Of a stretch of DNA of 64,000 nucleotides, positions 1-8,500 are shown piece after piece; position 1 is the first letter of the stretch; each line of letters opens with the position of its first letter. Position numbers and translations under genes: made by a program. Origin of the DNA: Planctomycetota bacterium (GTDB lineage Bacteria; Planctomycetota; SZUA-567; H5-PLA8); NCBI GenBank assembly GCA_023150555.1, contig JAKLKQ010000021.1, positions 37,573-101,572 on the forward strand, written 5' to 3'. A model generated the notes under the pieces. That model was given only the letters and a program-made list of their open reading frames with translations. It made no database searches and was not told where the DNA came from.

Positions 1-779
1 CTGGCCGCGTTGCCGTACATGCCGTAGTGGTTGCCGCCCGTTTCCAGGGGCTTCTCGGGCGCGTACTTCTTCTGCGGCTCCCAGGCGTTCTTGCCCGAGT
101 TCCCCGAGTAGTTGTTGCCGCAGGTGAGGAAGGTCTGCTGCAGGAAGGTCGGCTTCACCGGCAGCGTCTTGCCGTCCTGCGGGTACGTCTGCAGGTGCAG
201 GCCCTTGACCTCGCCGATCTTATCCCCCGGAAACGGGTAGACCGTGCGCACGTACTCGCCCTCGTGGCTGTACAGTTCCACGAAGTCCAGGCCGTTGCCG
301 CCGTCGTAGACGTACACGCCGTCGGGCGTCGCCTGCAGGATGCAGGCCTCGCGCCCCTGCCGCCGCTTGGGTTCGTTGAAGAGGTCCTTCTCGAACCTGG
401 GATCCAATCCCAGGGAGACGCGCACCGTCAACGAGTCCTTGTCGTCGATATACTTGCCCTGGTCGTCCTTGCCGTCCCAGACCAGCGTCTGCTCCAGGCT
501 GCCGGCCTTCAGCGGCGGGGGGGCGTTCTCGCCCAGCACTCCGCTGGCCAGGTGGCGCACGATCTGGCCGTCAGGCGTCTCGATGGCCACCGTCACGTCG
601 CAGGCGTCCTTCGAGGTGAAGGTGATCTCGACGCGGTCGCCCTTGCGTGTGACGCTGGGCTTGACGGCGAATTCGAAGACCTCCTTGCGCTTGACCTTCC
701 ACTCCGGCAGCGTCTCCTCCGCGGTCACGCCGGCGGCCAGCACAAGGACGAGCATCGAAAACAGACACGGCTTGGTCAT
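1..779 (-). CDS. Secreted FlgD-Ig/NHL-type protein, 3' end beyond window
   Basis: Partial gene running off the left edge; it is not in the ORF track but is open from ATG 779 to base 1. It starts with a signal peptide (MTKPCLFSMLVLVLAAGVTA). A stretch closely matching the N-terminus of its upstream neighbour (1065-4031) follows: CDVTVAIET, IVRHLASGVLGENAP, WDGKDDQG. That pattern, including the VWDGKDD.G turn, is typical of a FlgD-like Ig fold. A beta-propeller-like part begins near PDGVYVYDGGNGLDF. The protein is probably exported, and its substrate or partner is unknown. The two genes lie in tandem, 285 bp apart, and look like a duplication. A third copy is at 38549-41239. The start is supported by GGGAGA upstream of the ATG. 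Family assignment is good; function is not assigned. Confidence 0.8.
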   Translation of the reverse strand, partial: MTKPCLFSMLVLVLAAGVTAEETLPEWKVKRKEVFEFAVKPSVTRKGDRVEITFTSKDACDVTVAIETPDGQIVRHLASGVLGENAPPPLKAGSLEQTLVWDGKDDQGKYIDDKDSLTVRVSLGLDPRFEKDLFNEPKRRQGREACILQATPDGVYVYDGGNGLDFVELYSHEGEYVRTVYPFPGDKIGEVKGLHLQTYPQDGKTLPVKPTFLQQTFLTCGNNYSGNSGKNAWEPQKKYAPEKPLETGGNHYGMYGNAA

Positions 780-843
780 CGTGGTCTCCCGGTAGGACGG
801 TCGGGCCGTCGAGGTCGAAGCGCGGCGCCGCGAACGCCCCGTC

Positions 844-849
844 ATTATA
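844..849 (-). promoter_or_regulatory. Possible -10 box (TATAAT) for the partial NHL gene
   Basis: A perfect TATAAT on the minus strand about 65 bases before the start codon at 779, inside an otherwise GC-rich spacer. No convincing -35 hexamer lies 16-18 bases upstream, so this is only a candidate sigma-70 promoter. Confidence 0.35.
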
Positions 850-1064
850 GGGCATCGGTTCCGAATCGCGATGCGGAGGCGCGCCACGTCGGTCCTGCAT
901 ACACCTCGGGCCCGCCGATAGTGGATAAAAGGTACGCTCCGGGGCCGGATTTTCCGCCGCCCGGCGCACGCACCGAACTCCGCATCCATAAGCCGCGTAA
1001 GGGGTTAACCAGTATCCGCTGATATTAGTATCTGAACTTATGCGCGGCCCCGGCGCGCCGGAGT

Positions 1065-4031
1065 CTACTCGCCGGCCTTGTCGGGAACCTTGGCCAGCGG
1101 CGTGCGCGCCTCGGCGTGGTAGCCCAGCTTGACGCCCGCGATGCGCTGGTTGCCCGCATCGGCGATGAACAGGCGCTTGTCCGTAATCGTCGCCACGTAG
1201 GGCGCGAAGACGATGCCGACCTCGTCGCCGCCCAGCGGTACGCGGCTGTCCGGTCCCGCGCTGTCCACGTTGCCGTAGCGTCCCACACGCAGGATCAGAT
1301 TGCCGTTGGTGTCGAGGACCGCGACTTGGCAGCGGTCCAGTTCCGGCGCGAATGAGCGCCCGAAGTAGTCGAGGTAGAAGCGCGAGTTGTAGCACGCGCA
1401 GCCGCCGCCGGCATACGTCGCGTTCTTTCCGCAGAAACCCACGCCGCCGTACTTCCAGTCGGCGCCGTCGACCCAGAACGGCGTCCCGCCCTTGATCGCG
1501 GTGGGCGGTTCCTTGGGGCCCATGCCCTCGGTGATGGGAATGGGCACGATCGGCGAGCGGCTCGTCGTGACGATGCGCCCCCGCCCCACCGGGAACTTCA
1601 TCACCGTGCCGGTCATCTCGTTGTTGTAGCGCTTCCCATCCAGCACCCGCGTGGGCGAGGCCATCACGTAGACGGCGTCGTCCTTGTCCACGCCCAGGCC
1701 GTAGATGTCCGGCAGCCCGCCGACGGCGTCGCTGCGCACGGGATGGCCATGGCGGTCGAAGATGTGGACCTCGCCGAAGTACATCCGTCCGGGGTAGAAC
1801 TTCGGGCTGTAGACGCGCCCCTTCACCACGCGCGAACTCTCTTTGACCACCGAGCCGCTCCAGTTGGTGCCCGTCTCGACCATCTTCTCGTCGGTGCGGA
1901 AGGCCACCGGCGCAGGGGTGTCGCCCTTCGTGACGTAGCAGCTGATGCCCAGATGGTCCTTCACGCTCACGGTCATGCCGCCCAGATGCCAGCCCGTTCC
2001 GCAGTAGACGGGCAGGGCCGAGATCAGGTCCGTGGTGCGGCGGCGCTGGCTGTCGTCGCAGCTGACCTTATCGGCCTCCTCGCCGTAATCCCAGGGGACC
2101 TCGCGGAAGTTCGCCGGATCGTAGCGCGCGACCCAGATGCGTTCGCGCAGGTAGAAGTGGCCGTCGGGCCCGACGGCCATGTCCTCGGCGTCGAAGGGCA
2201 GTTGCAGCACGCGGTTCTTGGCCGTGGCGGGGTCGATCTCGACGACCTCGCGAAAGCACTTCTCGCGCGCGGCGGTGTGCTGCTCGGCGAGGTACAGCTT
2301 GTTGTTCTTGTGGTCGGCGTAGAGGCGCTGGCGCCAGTAGGCCGGCAGCGCGAGCTTGCCCTGGCGCTCGTGGACCTCGGGGCCGAAGTCGCGCACCAGT
2401 TCCAATTTGCCGCCGCGTTCCTCGTAGATGCGCACGAAGTTCCACGGGTAGGTCTCGCTGTACGCAGCATTCTGGCAGATCCACACGCGCGGTTTCTCGG
2501 ACCAGCTGTCCAACGCGACGGCGTACTCCAGCCCGCCCCAGCGGTTGTTCCACTTGTACGTCGGATGGTAGACCCGCGCGTCGATGCGCTTGTGGTCGGG
2601 CAGCAGCGGCAGCGCGCACTCGGCGAGTTTCTTCGGGTCGTCGAACGGCCCGAACTTCGTCATCTTGGGCTGGATGTCGAAGTCCTTCTTCTTGGCCGCC
2701 TGCCCCAGCGTGGTGTCGCTCTGGATCGTCCACGTGAATGCGTAGATCTCGCCCGACCTGCGGTGGATCGCCACCTTCGCGGGCTTGTCCACGCGGATCG
2801 ATTTCAGCAGCTTGCCGTCGGGCGCGAAGACCTGGATGCGGTCGTTCATGAAGTCGCTGACGTACACGCGGCCCTGCGCGTCGCAGTCGACGCTGGTGGG
2901 GTCGGTGAAGTGTTTGTCGTCGCTGCCGCTGTCGCCCTGCTTCATGCTCCCGGCGAACGGCTGCGGCGGGGCATCTTTCTCGTACTCGAGTTTCACGACG
3001 CCGTGCAGGCTGTCCTTGAACGCGAAGTCGCCGCCTTGGTCCCAGTAGTCCCGGTACAGGTAGCCCGTCGCGTACAGCGTCTTGCCGTCGGGCGAGAAGG
3101 CCAGGCTGACCGGGCTGCACGGATCGGTGCTGACCTTGCGGTTGCCACCGTTGCCGATCTGCGCCGGAAACGTCAATGAGGGTCCGCTCAGGGGCAGGCC
3201 GCCGCTGCTGCCGTCGGTCGCCAAACGGTTGAGCGTCCGGAAGCCCAGCGCGATGCGCGATCCCTGCACCGCGATCGCCAGCGCGCCGGCGCCGCACATC
3301 GACTGCTCGCGGTTCTCCTTCTCCGCCGTCGAGCCGCTCGTCAGGAGCGTCCCCTGGCAGAAGCCGATCTTGCGCGGCAGTGTCTGGCCGTCCTGCGGGA
3401 AGGTGTGCGTGTTCACGCCGATCACGTTGTCGACCTTGTCCGCGGGAAACGGGTAGACCGTGCGCAGGTAATTGCCATCGCGGTCGAAGAGGCGCAACTG
3501 ATCGACGGCACGGCCTTCGAAGACGTACATCCCGTCCGGTCCCGCGTACATGCGCGGCACCGGCAGGTTCACGAACGGCGTGCCGCCCAGCCACGAACCC
3601 ATCCGCCGCATCGGCTCCCACCACAGGTTGCGATCGAACTGCGGCTTCAGCCCCAGCGAGACCCGCACCGTGTGAGCGTCCTTGTCGTCGATGTAGAAGC
3701 CCAGGTCGTCCTTGCCGTCCCAGACGATCGTCTGCGCCTTGCTGTCCTTCTGGAACGGCGCCGGCGCGTTATGGCCCAGCACGCCGCTGGCCAGGTGCCG
3801 GATGATCTTCCCGTCCGCGGTCTCGATGGCCACCGTCACGTCGCAGTAGCCCTTCGATTCGAATCTGATCTCGACCCGGTCCCCGTCCCGCCGGATCGAC
3901 GGCGCCTGCTCGAACGCGAAGACCTCCTCGCGCTTGACCTTGAACTCGTCGGCGTCCGACGCGCTCGCACCGCGCGAAAAGAAGCACGCCGCGAAGGCCA
4001 GCAACGCCGCCGGGAAGATTCGCTTGTTCAT
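1065..4031 (-). CDS. Large secreted FlgD-Ig plus NHL/beta-propeller protein
   Basis: 988 aa. A signal peptide ending near ASA (residue ~24) is followed by a FlgD-like Ig segment (about residues 38-125: CDVTVAIETADGKIIRH, WDGKDDLGFYIDDKD). A long beta-propeller region follows, with NHL-like repeats such as GRVYVSDFMNDRIQVF and, near the C-terminus, LFIADAGNQRIAG. No catalytic motif or membrane anchor was seen, so it is probably a periplasmic or surface binding protein. It is preceded by an AGAGG ribosome site. The same architecture occurs downstream (1-779) and at 38549-41239, so this is a local paralogue family. The large ORFs on the opposite strand are composition shadows. Exact function is unknown. 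Confidence 0.85.
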   Translation of the reverse strand: MNKRIFPAALLAFAACFFSRGASASDADEFKVKREEVFAFEQAPSIRRDGDRVEIRFESKGYCDVTVAIETADGKIIRHLASGVLGHNAPAPFQKDSKAQTIVWDGKDDLGFYIDDKDAHTVRVSLGLKPQFDRNLWWEPMRRMGSWLGGTPFVNLPVPRMYAGPDGMYVFEGRAVDQLRLFDRDGNYLRTVYPFPADKVDNVIGVNTHTFPQDGQTLPRKIGFCQGTLLTSGSTAEKENREQSMCGAGALAIAVQGSRIALGFRTLNRLATDGSSGGLPLSGPSLTFPAQIGNGGNRKVSTDPCSPVSLAFSPDGKTLYATGYLYRDYWDQGGDFAFKDSLHGVVKLEYEKDAPPQPFAGSMKQGDSGSDDKHFTDPTSVDCDAQGRVYVSDFMNDRIQVFAPDGKLLKSIRVDKPAKVAIHRRSGEIYAFTWTIQSDTTLGQAAKKKDFDIQPKMTKFGPFDDPKKLAECALPLLPDHKRIDARVYHPTYKWNNRWGGLEYAVALDSWSEKPRVWICQNAAYSETYPWNFVRIYEERGGKLELVRDFGPEVHERQGKLALPAYWRQRLYADHKNNKLYLAEQHTAAREKCFREVVEIDPATAKNRVLQLPFDAEDMAVGPDGHFYLRERIWVARYDPANFREVPWDYGEEADKVSCDDSQRRRTTDLISALPVYCGTGWHLGGMTVSVKDHLGISCYVTKGDTPAPVAFRTDEKMVETGTNWSGSVVKESSRVVKGRVYSPKFYPGRMYFGEVHIFDRHGHPVRSDAVGGLPDIYGLGVDKDDAVYVMASPTRVLDGKRYNNEMTGTVMKFPVGRGRIVTTSRSPIVPIPITEGMGPKEPPTAIKGGTPFWVDGADWKYGGVGFCGKNATYAGGGCACYNSRFYLDYFGRSFAPELDRCQVAVLDTNGNLILRVGRYGNVDSAGPDSRVPLGGDEVGIVFAPYVATITDKRLFIADAGNQRIAGVKLGYHAEARTPLAKVPDKAGE

Positions 4032-4225
4032 GAGACGGACCTCTGCTGTGCAGGAACGCCGGTGGCCCTGCGGGTTAAAGAAGGCCTATTCTGACATACG
4101 CCGGAGGACCGCGATATTTGAAAGAATGCAACCGCCTTTGAAAGCGCAAGTTAGCGCATCTATTCGTTCACAAACGGGCCAAGGTCTGGCGTGTTTTAAA
4201 CTAACCTGAACGACTCCAGGATATC

Positions 4226-4254
4226 TCGACTTTCCCAACCGCCGGGCTTAGAAT
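4226..4254 (+). promoter_or_regulatory. Candidate sigma-70 promoter for the NtrC-type regulator
   Basis: TCGACT (4226-4231), a 17-base spacer and TAGAAT (4249-4254), 30 bases before the ATG at 4285. Four of six -35 bases and five of six -10 bases match consensus. A GGAGG lies between promoter and start. Confidence 0.4.
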
Positions 4255-4284
4255 TGCACGCGCTTCAGGAGGCGCTTCTGCACC

Positions 4285-5874
4285 ATGGACGGCTCACTCT
4301 CTTCCCCCTCCGCACTCCCCGGCGCCGACACGGCCGACGCGGGCGACGACCGTGCCGGGAGCAACGGCGCGCCCAGCCTGCTGATCGTCGAGGACGACGC
4401 GGCCATGCGCCGCATGTGCTGCGAACTCTTTCAGCGCCGCGGCTGCCGCACCGAAGACGCCGACTCCGTCGCCGGGGCGCTCGCGCGCGTCAAGAACGGC
4501 GTGGGAGGCAAGGCCCCGCCCATCGACATGGTGCTCACCGACGTGCGTCTGGGCCGCGACGCCAGCGGCATCGACCTCCTGCGCGACATCAAGGCCCTCG
4601 ATCCCGGCCTGCCCGTCCTGCTGATGACCGGCTACGCGACCGTGCAGGACGCCGTCGAGGCCATGAAGATCGGCGCCGCCGACTACGTCACCAAGCCCTT
4701 CGAACGCGCCGAACTGATCGCCAAGGTCGAACAGCATCTCGCGCTGAACGCCACGCGCCGCGCCCACCGCGCGCCGTCGCTGGGCGCCGGCCCCAACGCC
4801 TGGCTGCCGGGCCTGATCGGGCGCAGCGAAGCGATGCGCATCCTCTGCGAACGCCTCGCCGCCGCCGGCCAATCCAGCGCGACGGTGCTGATCACCGGCG
4901 AAAGCGGCACGGGCAAGGAACTGGCCGCGCGCGCGATCCACGAACACTCCCCGCGCAGCGGCAGGCCCTTCGTACCCGTCAACTGCGCCGCCCTGCCGGA
5001 GCACCTCATCGAGTCCGAACTCTTCGGCCACGTCGCCGGCAGCTTCACCGGCGCGGCCAAGGAAAACCCGGGGCTCTTCCGCGCCGCCGACGGCGGCACG
5101 ATCTTCCTCGACGAAACCGTCGACATGCCCAAGGACACGCAGGCCAAGCTCCTGCGCGTGCTGCAGGACCGCCGCATCCGCCCGGTGGGCTCGACCAGCG
5201 AGTTCCCCGTCAACGTGCGCGTCATCGCCGCGACCAACCGCGACGTCGAAGCCGCGCGCGCCGCCGGCGAACTGCGCGACGACCTCTACTACCGCCTCTC
5301 CGTCGTGCGCATCCACCTGCCGCCGATGCGCGAACGGCTCGAGGATCTACTGCCGCTGATCGACCACTTCCTCGCCAAGCACGCCAAGCGCCACGGCCGC
5401 CGCCTGCGCGGCATCGCGCCCGAAGCGCTTGCGCGGCTGAGTTCCTACCCGTGGCCGGGCAACGTGCGCGAGTTGGAATCGGTCATCGAGAGCGTCTACG
5501 CGCTGGGCCGAGGCGAGACCCTTCGCCTGGAAGACCTGCCCGAGTGGCTCGAACGCAACCCGCCCGGCGCCGCCAACGGCAACGGACACGCCGCACGCGC
5601 CGCTCACCCTGCCGCTTCCGCGCCGGCGCACGCGCCCTTGCCCGGCAGCGTCGGGGCCGCCGGGGCTGCCTCGGCCGTCCCGCCCATGCCGCCGGCGCCG
5701 CCGCCGCTGAGCCTCAGCGACATGGAGAAGGACGCGCTGATCCGCGCGCTGGCCGTCGCGCAGGGCAACAAATCCAAGGCCGCGCAGCTATTGGGCGTCT
5801 CGCGCAAGCGCCTGTACCGCATGCTCCACGACTATGGCCTGGCCGAAGACGCCGGCCCCGCCGGCGACGCGTAA
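4285..5874 (+). CDS. Sigma-54-dependent response regulator (NtrC family)
   Basis: 529 aa with three modules. The receiver (~31-148) has LIVEDD, phosphoacceptor Asp86 in LTDVRLG, TGYAT and the conserved Lys in TKPF. The AAA+ sigma-54 activator domain (~172-395) has Walker A GESGTGKE near 205 and the sigma-54 contact loop at 252-257. An Ala/Pro-rich linker precedes a Fis-type HTH at the C-terminus (NKSKAAQLLGVSRKRLYRML). It would activate sigma-54 promoters by ATP hydrolysis after phosphorylation. Two oddities: the contact loop reads GSFTGA instead of GAFTGA, and the Walker B region is FLDETVDM where FLDEIGD is usual. No histidine kinase is adjacent, so the partner is elsewhere. Family is certain; target genes are unknown. 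Confidence 0.95.
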   Translation: MDGSLSSPSALPGADTADAGDDRAGSNGAPSLLIVEDDAAMRRMCCELFQRRGCRTEDADSVAGALARVKNGVGGKAPPIDMVLTDVRLGRDASGIDLLRDIKALDPGLPVLLMTGYATVQDAVEAMKIGAADYVTKPFERAELIAKVEQHLALNATRRAHRAPSLGAGPNAWLPGLIGRSEAMRILCERLAAAGQSSATVLITGESGTGKELAARAIHEHSPRSGRPFVPVNCAALPEHLIESELFGHVAGSFTGAAKENPGLFRAADGGTIFLDETVDMPKDTQAKLLRVLQDRRIRPVGSTSEFPVNVRVIAATNRDVEAARAAGELRDDLYYRLSVVRIHLPPMRERLEDLLPLIDHFLAKHAKRHGRRLRGIAPEALARLSSYPWPGNVRELESVIESVYALGRGETLRLEDLPEWLERNPPGAANGNGHAARAAHPAASAPAHAPLPGSVGAAGAASAVPPMPPAPPPLSLSDMEKDALIRALAVAQGNKSKAAQLLGVSRKRLYRMLHDYGLAEDAGPAGDA

Positions 5875-5898
5875 GCGCCCCGCCCCACAAACAACTTC

Positions 5899-6025
5899 AC
5901 CACAGAGACACAGAGGACACTGAGGCACGCAGAGAAAAGCTTTCTTTGGTTGAGCCGGACCCTGGCGTCCGGCTCCCGGTCCCCGCAAACTCTTTTCTTT
6001 GGCTGGCCCACCCCGGCAGGGGTGG
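5899..6025. repeat. Degenerate ACAGAG-type short repeat and hairpin in the gap
   Basis: The 272-base gap after the regulator holds a degenerate tract of CACAGAG/CACTGAG words (5899-5938) and a GC hairpin CCACCCC-GGCA-GGGGTGG (6008-6025) without a T-run. No gene was seen. Related ACAGAG tracts occur near 11786, 58480 and 62250. Confidence 0.5.
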
Positions 6026-6146
6026 CTGGCCCATAGGCCGCTGCGAGGCCCGCTCCCTACGCAATGCGTGAGCAACAAGCCGAAAGCGTCACCTCTTGCC
6101 CTGCCGGACAATTGGGTTAGACCAAAACCATTGTGGAGGTCGAACT

Positions 6147-6809
6147 GTGCGCGCATACACGCCGATTCTCGCCGCGCTCATCCTCTTGACGTTGGCACCT
6201 GCCTGCGCTCCAAAATGCAATGCGCAGGAAGAGCAGGCCAAACCGAACAGAGAAAACTCGGAGGCCAATTTCGAACAAGGCGTGTTGATCGCGGCCGGCT
6301 CCCAGGTTGCCTTCACGCTTGCGCGGGATATCGACTGCAGCATCAACCATACGGATGATCTCGGCTTCATGCCTTCCGTGGTCGCTTCCGCGGGCGCGGC
6401 CATGATCGTAGCCGCGATGTACTGGGAGCCCAAGACGGATGCCGGCCAGGTGGCGAGAGCAGTCATCTTCGCCTATGGCGGAAGCTTTATTCTTGCGGGT
6501 GCCCTCATCCATTCGGCCGCGAACGCGACCGGACACGACCCTGCGCTGGAAGACTTGGAGCGCGAAGGCAGCCTCGGTTTGGCGTTGATCGCCTGCCTGG
6601 CCTCGCTTGCGCTGGACACGTACCTGTACGCGACGGGCTTTGACCGGCCGCCGTTTATCACGACCGCGTTCACGCTGTTCGGGAGTAGCCTGATCGTCCT
6701 GCCCAATTTGCTGCCGGGTACGGGTCCCAAGCTCCGTGCACTGCGCAGATCGTTTGAAACGGTTGGATTGATTTTCTACGCGACCGCATTCATGAGTCTG
6801 ACAGGCTGA
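6147..6809 (+). CDS. Unknown exported/membrane protein
   Basis: The ORF track begins at 6096, but a GTG at 6147 has GGAGGT six bases upstream and starts a signal sequence directly (VRAYTPILAALILLTLAPAC), so I use 6147 (220 aa). The mature part holds about four to five hydrophobic segments (for example VVASAGAAMIVAAMYW, VIFAYGGSFILAGALI, FITTAFTLFGSSLIVL). It is probably an inner-membrane protein, or a lipoprotein with membrane helices. Base composition looks less GC-rich than the neighbours. I do not recognise a family. Confidence 0.65.
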   Translation: MRAYTPILAALILLTLAPACAPKCNAQEEQAKPNRENSEANFEQGVLIAAGSQVAFTLARDIDCSINHTDDLGFMPSVVASAGAAMIVAAMYWEPKTDAGQVARAVIFAYGGSFILAGALIHSAANATGHDPALEDLEREGSLGLALIACLASLALDTYLYATGFDRPPFITTAFTLFGSSLIVLPNLLPGTGPKLRALRRSFETVGLIFYATAFMSLTG

Positions 6810-6980
6810 GTGACGGGCTGGCGTTTCTTTGCACAGAGCAGGGTCCGCCACCGCACCACCAAATCCTCAGAAATCCCCGAAAGACCCTTCCGCCAACCGG
6901 CAAGATACCGGCCGGACCGTGAGGACCCCGGCGGCGCAGCGCGCCCGCCGCCGGACGCCTCCTAAAATCAGAGGTTGCTC

Positions 6981-7268
6981 ATGACGCGCGATCCCCAGGT
7001 CTCGCCACCCACGCCGATTGCTTCGCCCACTCCGACGCCCCGCCGCCGCCCGCGCCTGCACGGCGTCACCGTAGCCGTGGTGCTCGCCGGTGCACTCACG
7101 ACAACCTGGTTCGCCACGCGACCGCATCCGCCGGCGCTCGGCAAGAGCGGCACCGTCTTCATGGCCTTCGAACCCGTTCGGCGTCTGCTTATCGCTTCCC
7201 TGGGCGTCGCAGCGACGTTCGCCGCTGCGACCGCGATGGAGTGCTTCGCGCGGCGGATGGACGCCTGA
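6981..7268 (+). CDS. Small two-helix membrane protein, unknown
   Basis: 95 aa from ATG 6981, with GAGG six bases upstream (the track's 6975 is an in-frame TTG). A Pro/Arg-rich N-terminus (PTPIASPTPTPRRRPR) is followed by two hydrophobic segments, VTVAVVLAGALTTTWFA and LLIASLGVAATFAAATA. It lies just upstream of another membrane protein in the same orientation and may be co-transcribed with it. No family recognised. A small, poorly conserved ORF in GC-rich DNA could be spurious, but the ribosome site and helices support it. Confidence 0.5.
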   Translation: MTRDPQVSPPTPIASPTPTPRRRPRLHGVTVAVVLAGALTTTWFATRPHPPALGKSGTVFMAFEPVRRLLIASLGVAATFAAATAMECFARRMDA

Positions 7269-7324
7269 GCGAACGCGCACCCGCTACTCACGAGGAGAAC
7301 TTGCTCGATGCGCGGGAAGCCGCT

Positions 7325-8155
7325 ATGAGGCATCCGATGCATGCCGCACCCGAAACCGCTCCGACGCCCTCCGCGCCCGCCGACGCCGCGCTCTGGAAGC
7401 AGATCGCGCTGGCGCTGCGCGACGCGGTGCTGGCCGTCGTCCTCAAGACGCTCGCGTGGGGCGCGTGCGGCGCCGCGGCCGGCGTGGCCGTCTTCGGCGC
7501 GCTGTACTTCATCACGCCCGAATACCTCGCCTTCGCCACCGAACCGCTGGGTGAGTTCTCCGGGCCCGGCTTCGCGTTGCTGGCGCTGCTGTACGCGGCG
7601 GCCGGCGCGCTGGTCTTCGGCTACGCGGGGCTGGCACGCGGGATCGCGCGGGCGCTCTTCAAGCACGGCCTGGACGACGGTGCGCGCGTGGCCGCGCTGG
7701 CCGAAGCGATGCTCGACCACGCCGCCGCCCTGCTGAAGCTCGCGCCCGACGCCGAAGCGCTGCGCAACGTCCCGCTGGACCGCATCGAGGCCGTGCTGAA
7801 GGAAGCCGCTCAGGCGATGCTGGGCGAACGCCCCGGCGCGACTGGCGCCGGCGCGCTGCTGCGCCGCTTCCTGCGCCGCACGCACCGCTCGGTGATCGCG
7901 CGCATCGAGTCCGTCACGCTGGCCGAAGCCCGCGCGCAGCGCGACGAAAGCGGCGGCGGCGGCGTGGACATGGCCAAACTCCGCGGCGTGGCCGCGCGGC
8001 GCGCTTCGGAAGCCGTGCGCGCGGCGCTGGAGCGCGCGCTGGCCTTCAAGACCGCGCTCGCAGCCGGGCTCTTCGTGCTGGCAGCGGGGCTGCTGCCGCT
8101 GGCGTTCCACGCGGCCGGCGGCGCGATCGCCTTCCTGCTGGGCCTGGTGCTCTAA
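7325..8155 (+). CDS. Unknown membrane protein with three hydrophobic segments
   Basis: 276 aa from ATG 7325 (GGAAG five bases upstream). The track start at 7241 overlaps the previous gene, and an in-frame TTG at 7301 behind GAGGAG is an alternative. Hydrophobic segments are LAWGACGAAAGVAVFGALYF, FALLALLYAAAGALVFGYAGLA and the extreme C-terminus. The middle ~120 residues are a soluble, Ala/Arg/Glu-rich helical stretch, probably cytoplasmic. Last of three consecutive plus-strand membrane-protein genes. No family or motif recognised. Confidence 0.65.
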   Translation: MRHPMHAAPETAPTPSAPADAALWKQIALALRDAVLAVVLKTLAWGACGAAAGVAVFGALYFITPEYLAFATEPLGEFSGPGFALLALLYAAAGALVFGYAGLARGIARALFKHGLDDGARVAALAEAMLDHAAALLKLAPDAEALRNVPLDRIEAVLKEAAQAMLGERPGATGAGALLRRFLRRTHRSVIARIESVTLAEARAQRDESGGGGVDMAKLRGVAARRASEAVRAALERALAFKTALAAGLFVLAAGLLPLAFHAAGGAIAFLLGLVL

Positions 8156-8201
8156 AACGAATTCCACACCCCTAAACCGCTGCCGTTCTTGTAAGTTCTT
8201 G

Positions 8202-8265
8202 ATTGCACCAAGTAGGTGCAGCCCGACGTGCATACCTAACGGATATTTAACCTACTTCGTGCAAT
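8202..8265. repeat. Inverted repeat able to form a long stem-loop
   Basis: The gene-free stretch 8156-8500 (345 bases, AT-rich for this window) contains ATTGCACCAAGTAGGT (8202-8217), repeated inverted with one mismatch as ACCTACTTCGTGCAAT (8250-8265). A further GCACCTAC at 8285-8292 could pair with GTAGGTGC (8212-8219) instead. The overlapping word GTGCAATGTAACACCC (8259-8274) recurs inverted, 15 of 16, at 28351-28366. Possibly a structured RNA, a regulator site or a decayed repeat. Confidence 0.6.
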
Positions 8266-8325
8266 GTAACACCCTGCACCTCGGGCACCTACATCATATC
8301 AACTACTTATGGCGTTTATCGCAAG

Positions 8326-8345
8326 AATGTTCGTCGACGAACATT
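8326..8345. promoter_or_regulatory. 20-bp perfect palindrome upstream of ECF sigma gene
   Basis: AATGTTCGTCGACGAACATT is a perfect 20-base palindrome 156 bases before the sigma-factor start. Such symmetry suits a dimeric DNA-binding protein. Whether it is an operator is inference. Confidence 0.5.
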
Positions 8346-8500
8346 TTCGCATAATTGCGATTTCGCGAGGCCGGTGTGCACTACACTTACATGGATGGAG
8401 AGCCGCGCGATATTTTTTAACCACGCGGGTTGTGAGACGCCGCCGATTGCCTTTGTAAGCCACGGATGGGAAGCGGTACCCTAATGATCGGGGATCGGCC

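Noticed and set aside
6008-6025. Intrinsic terminator for the NtrC-type gene
   Set aside because: The hairpin lacks a T-run and lies more than 130 bases past the stop codon.
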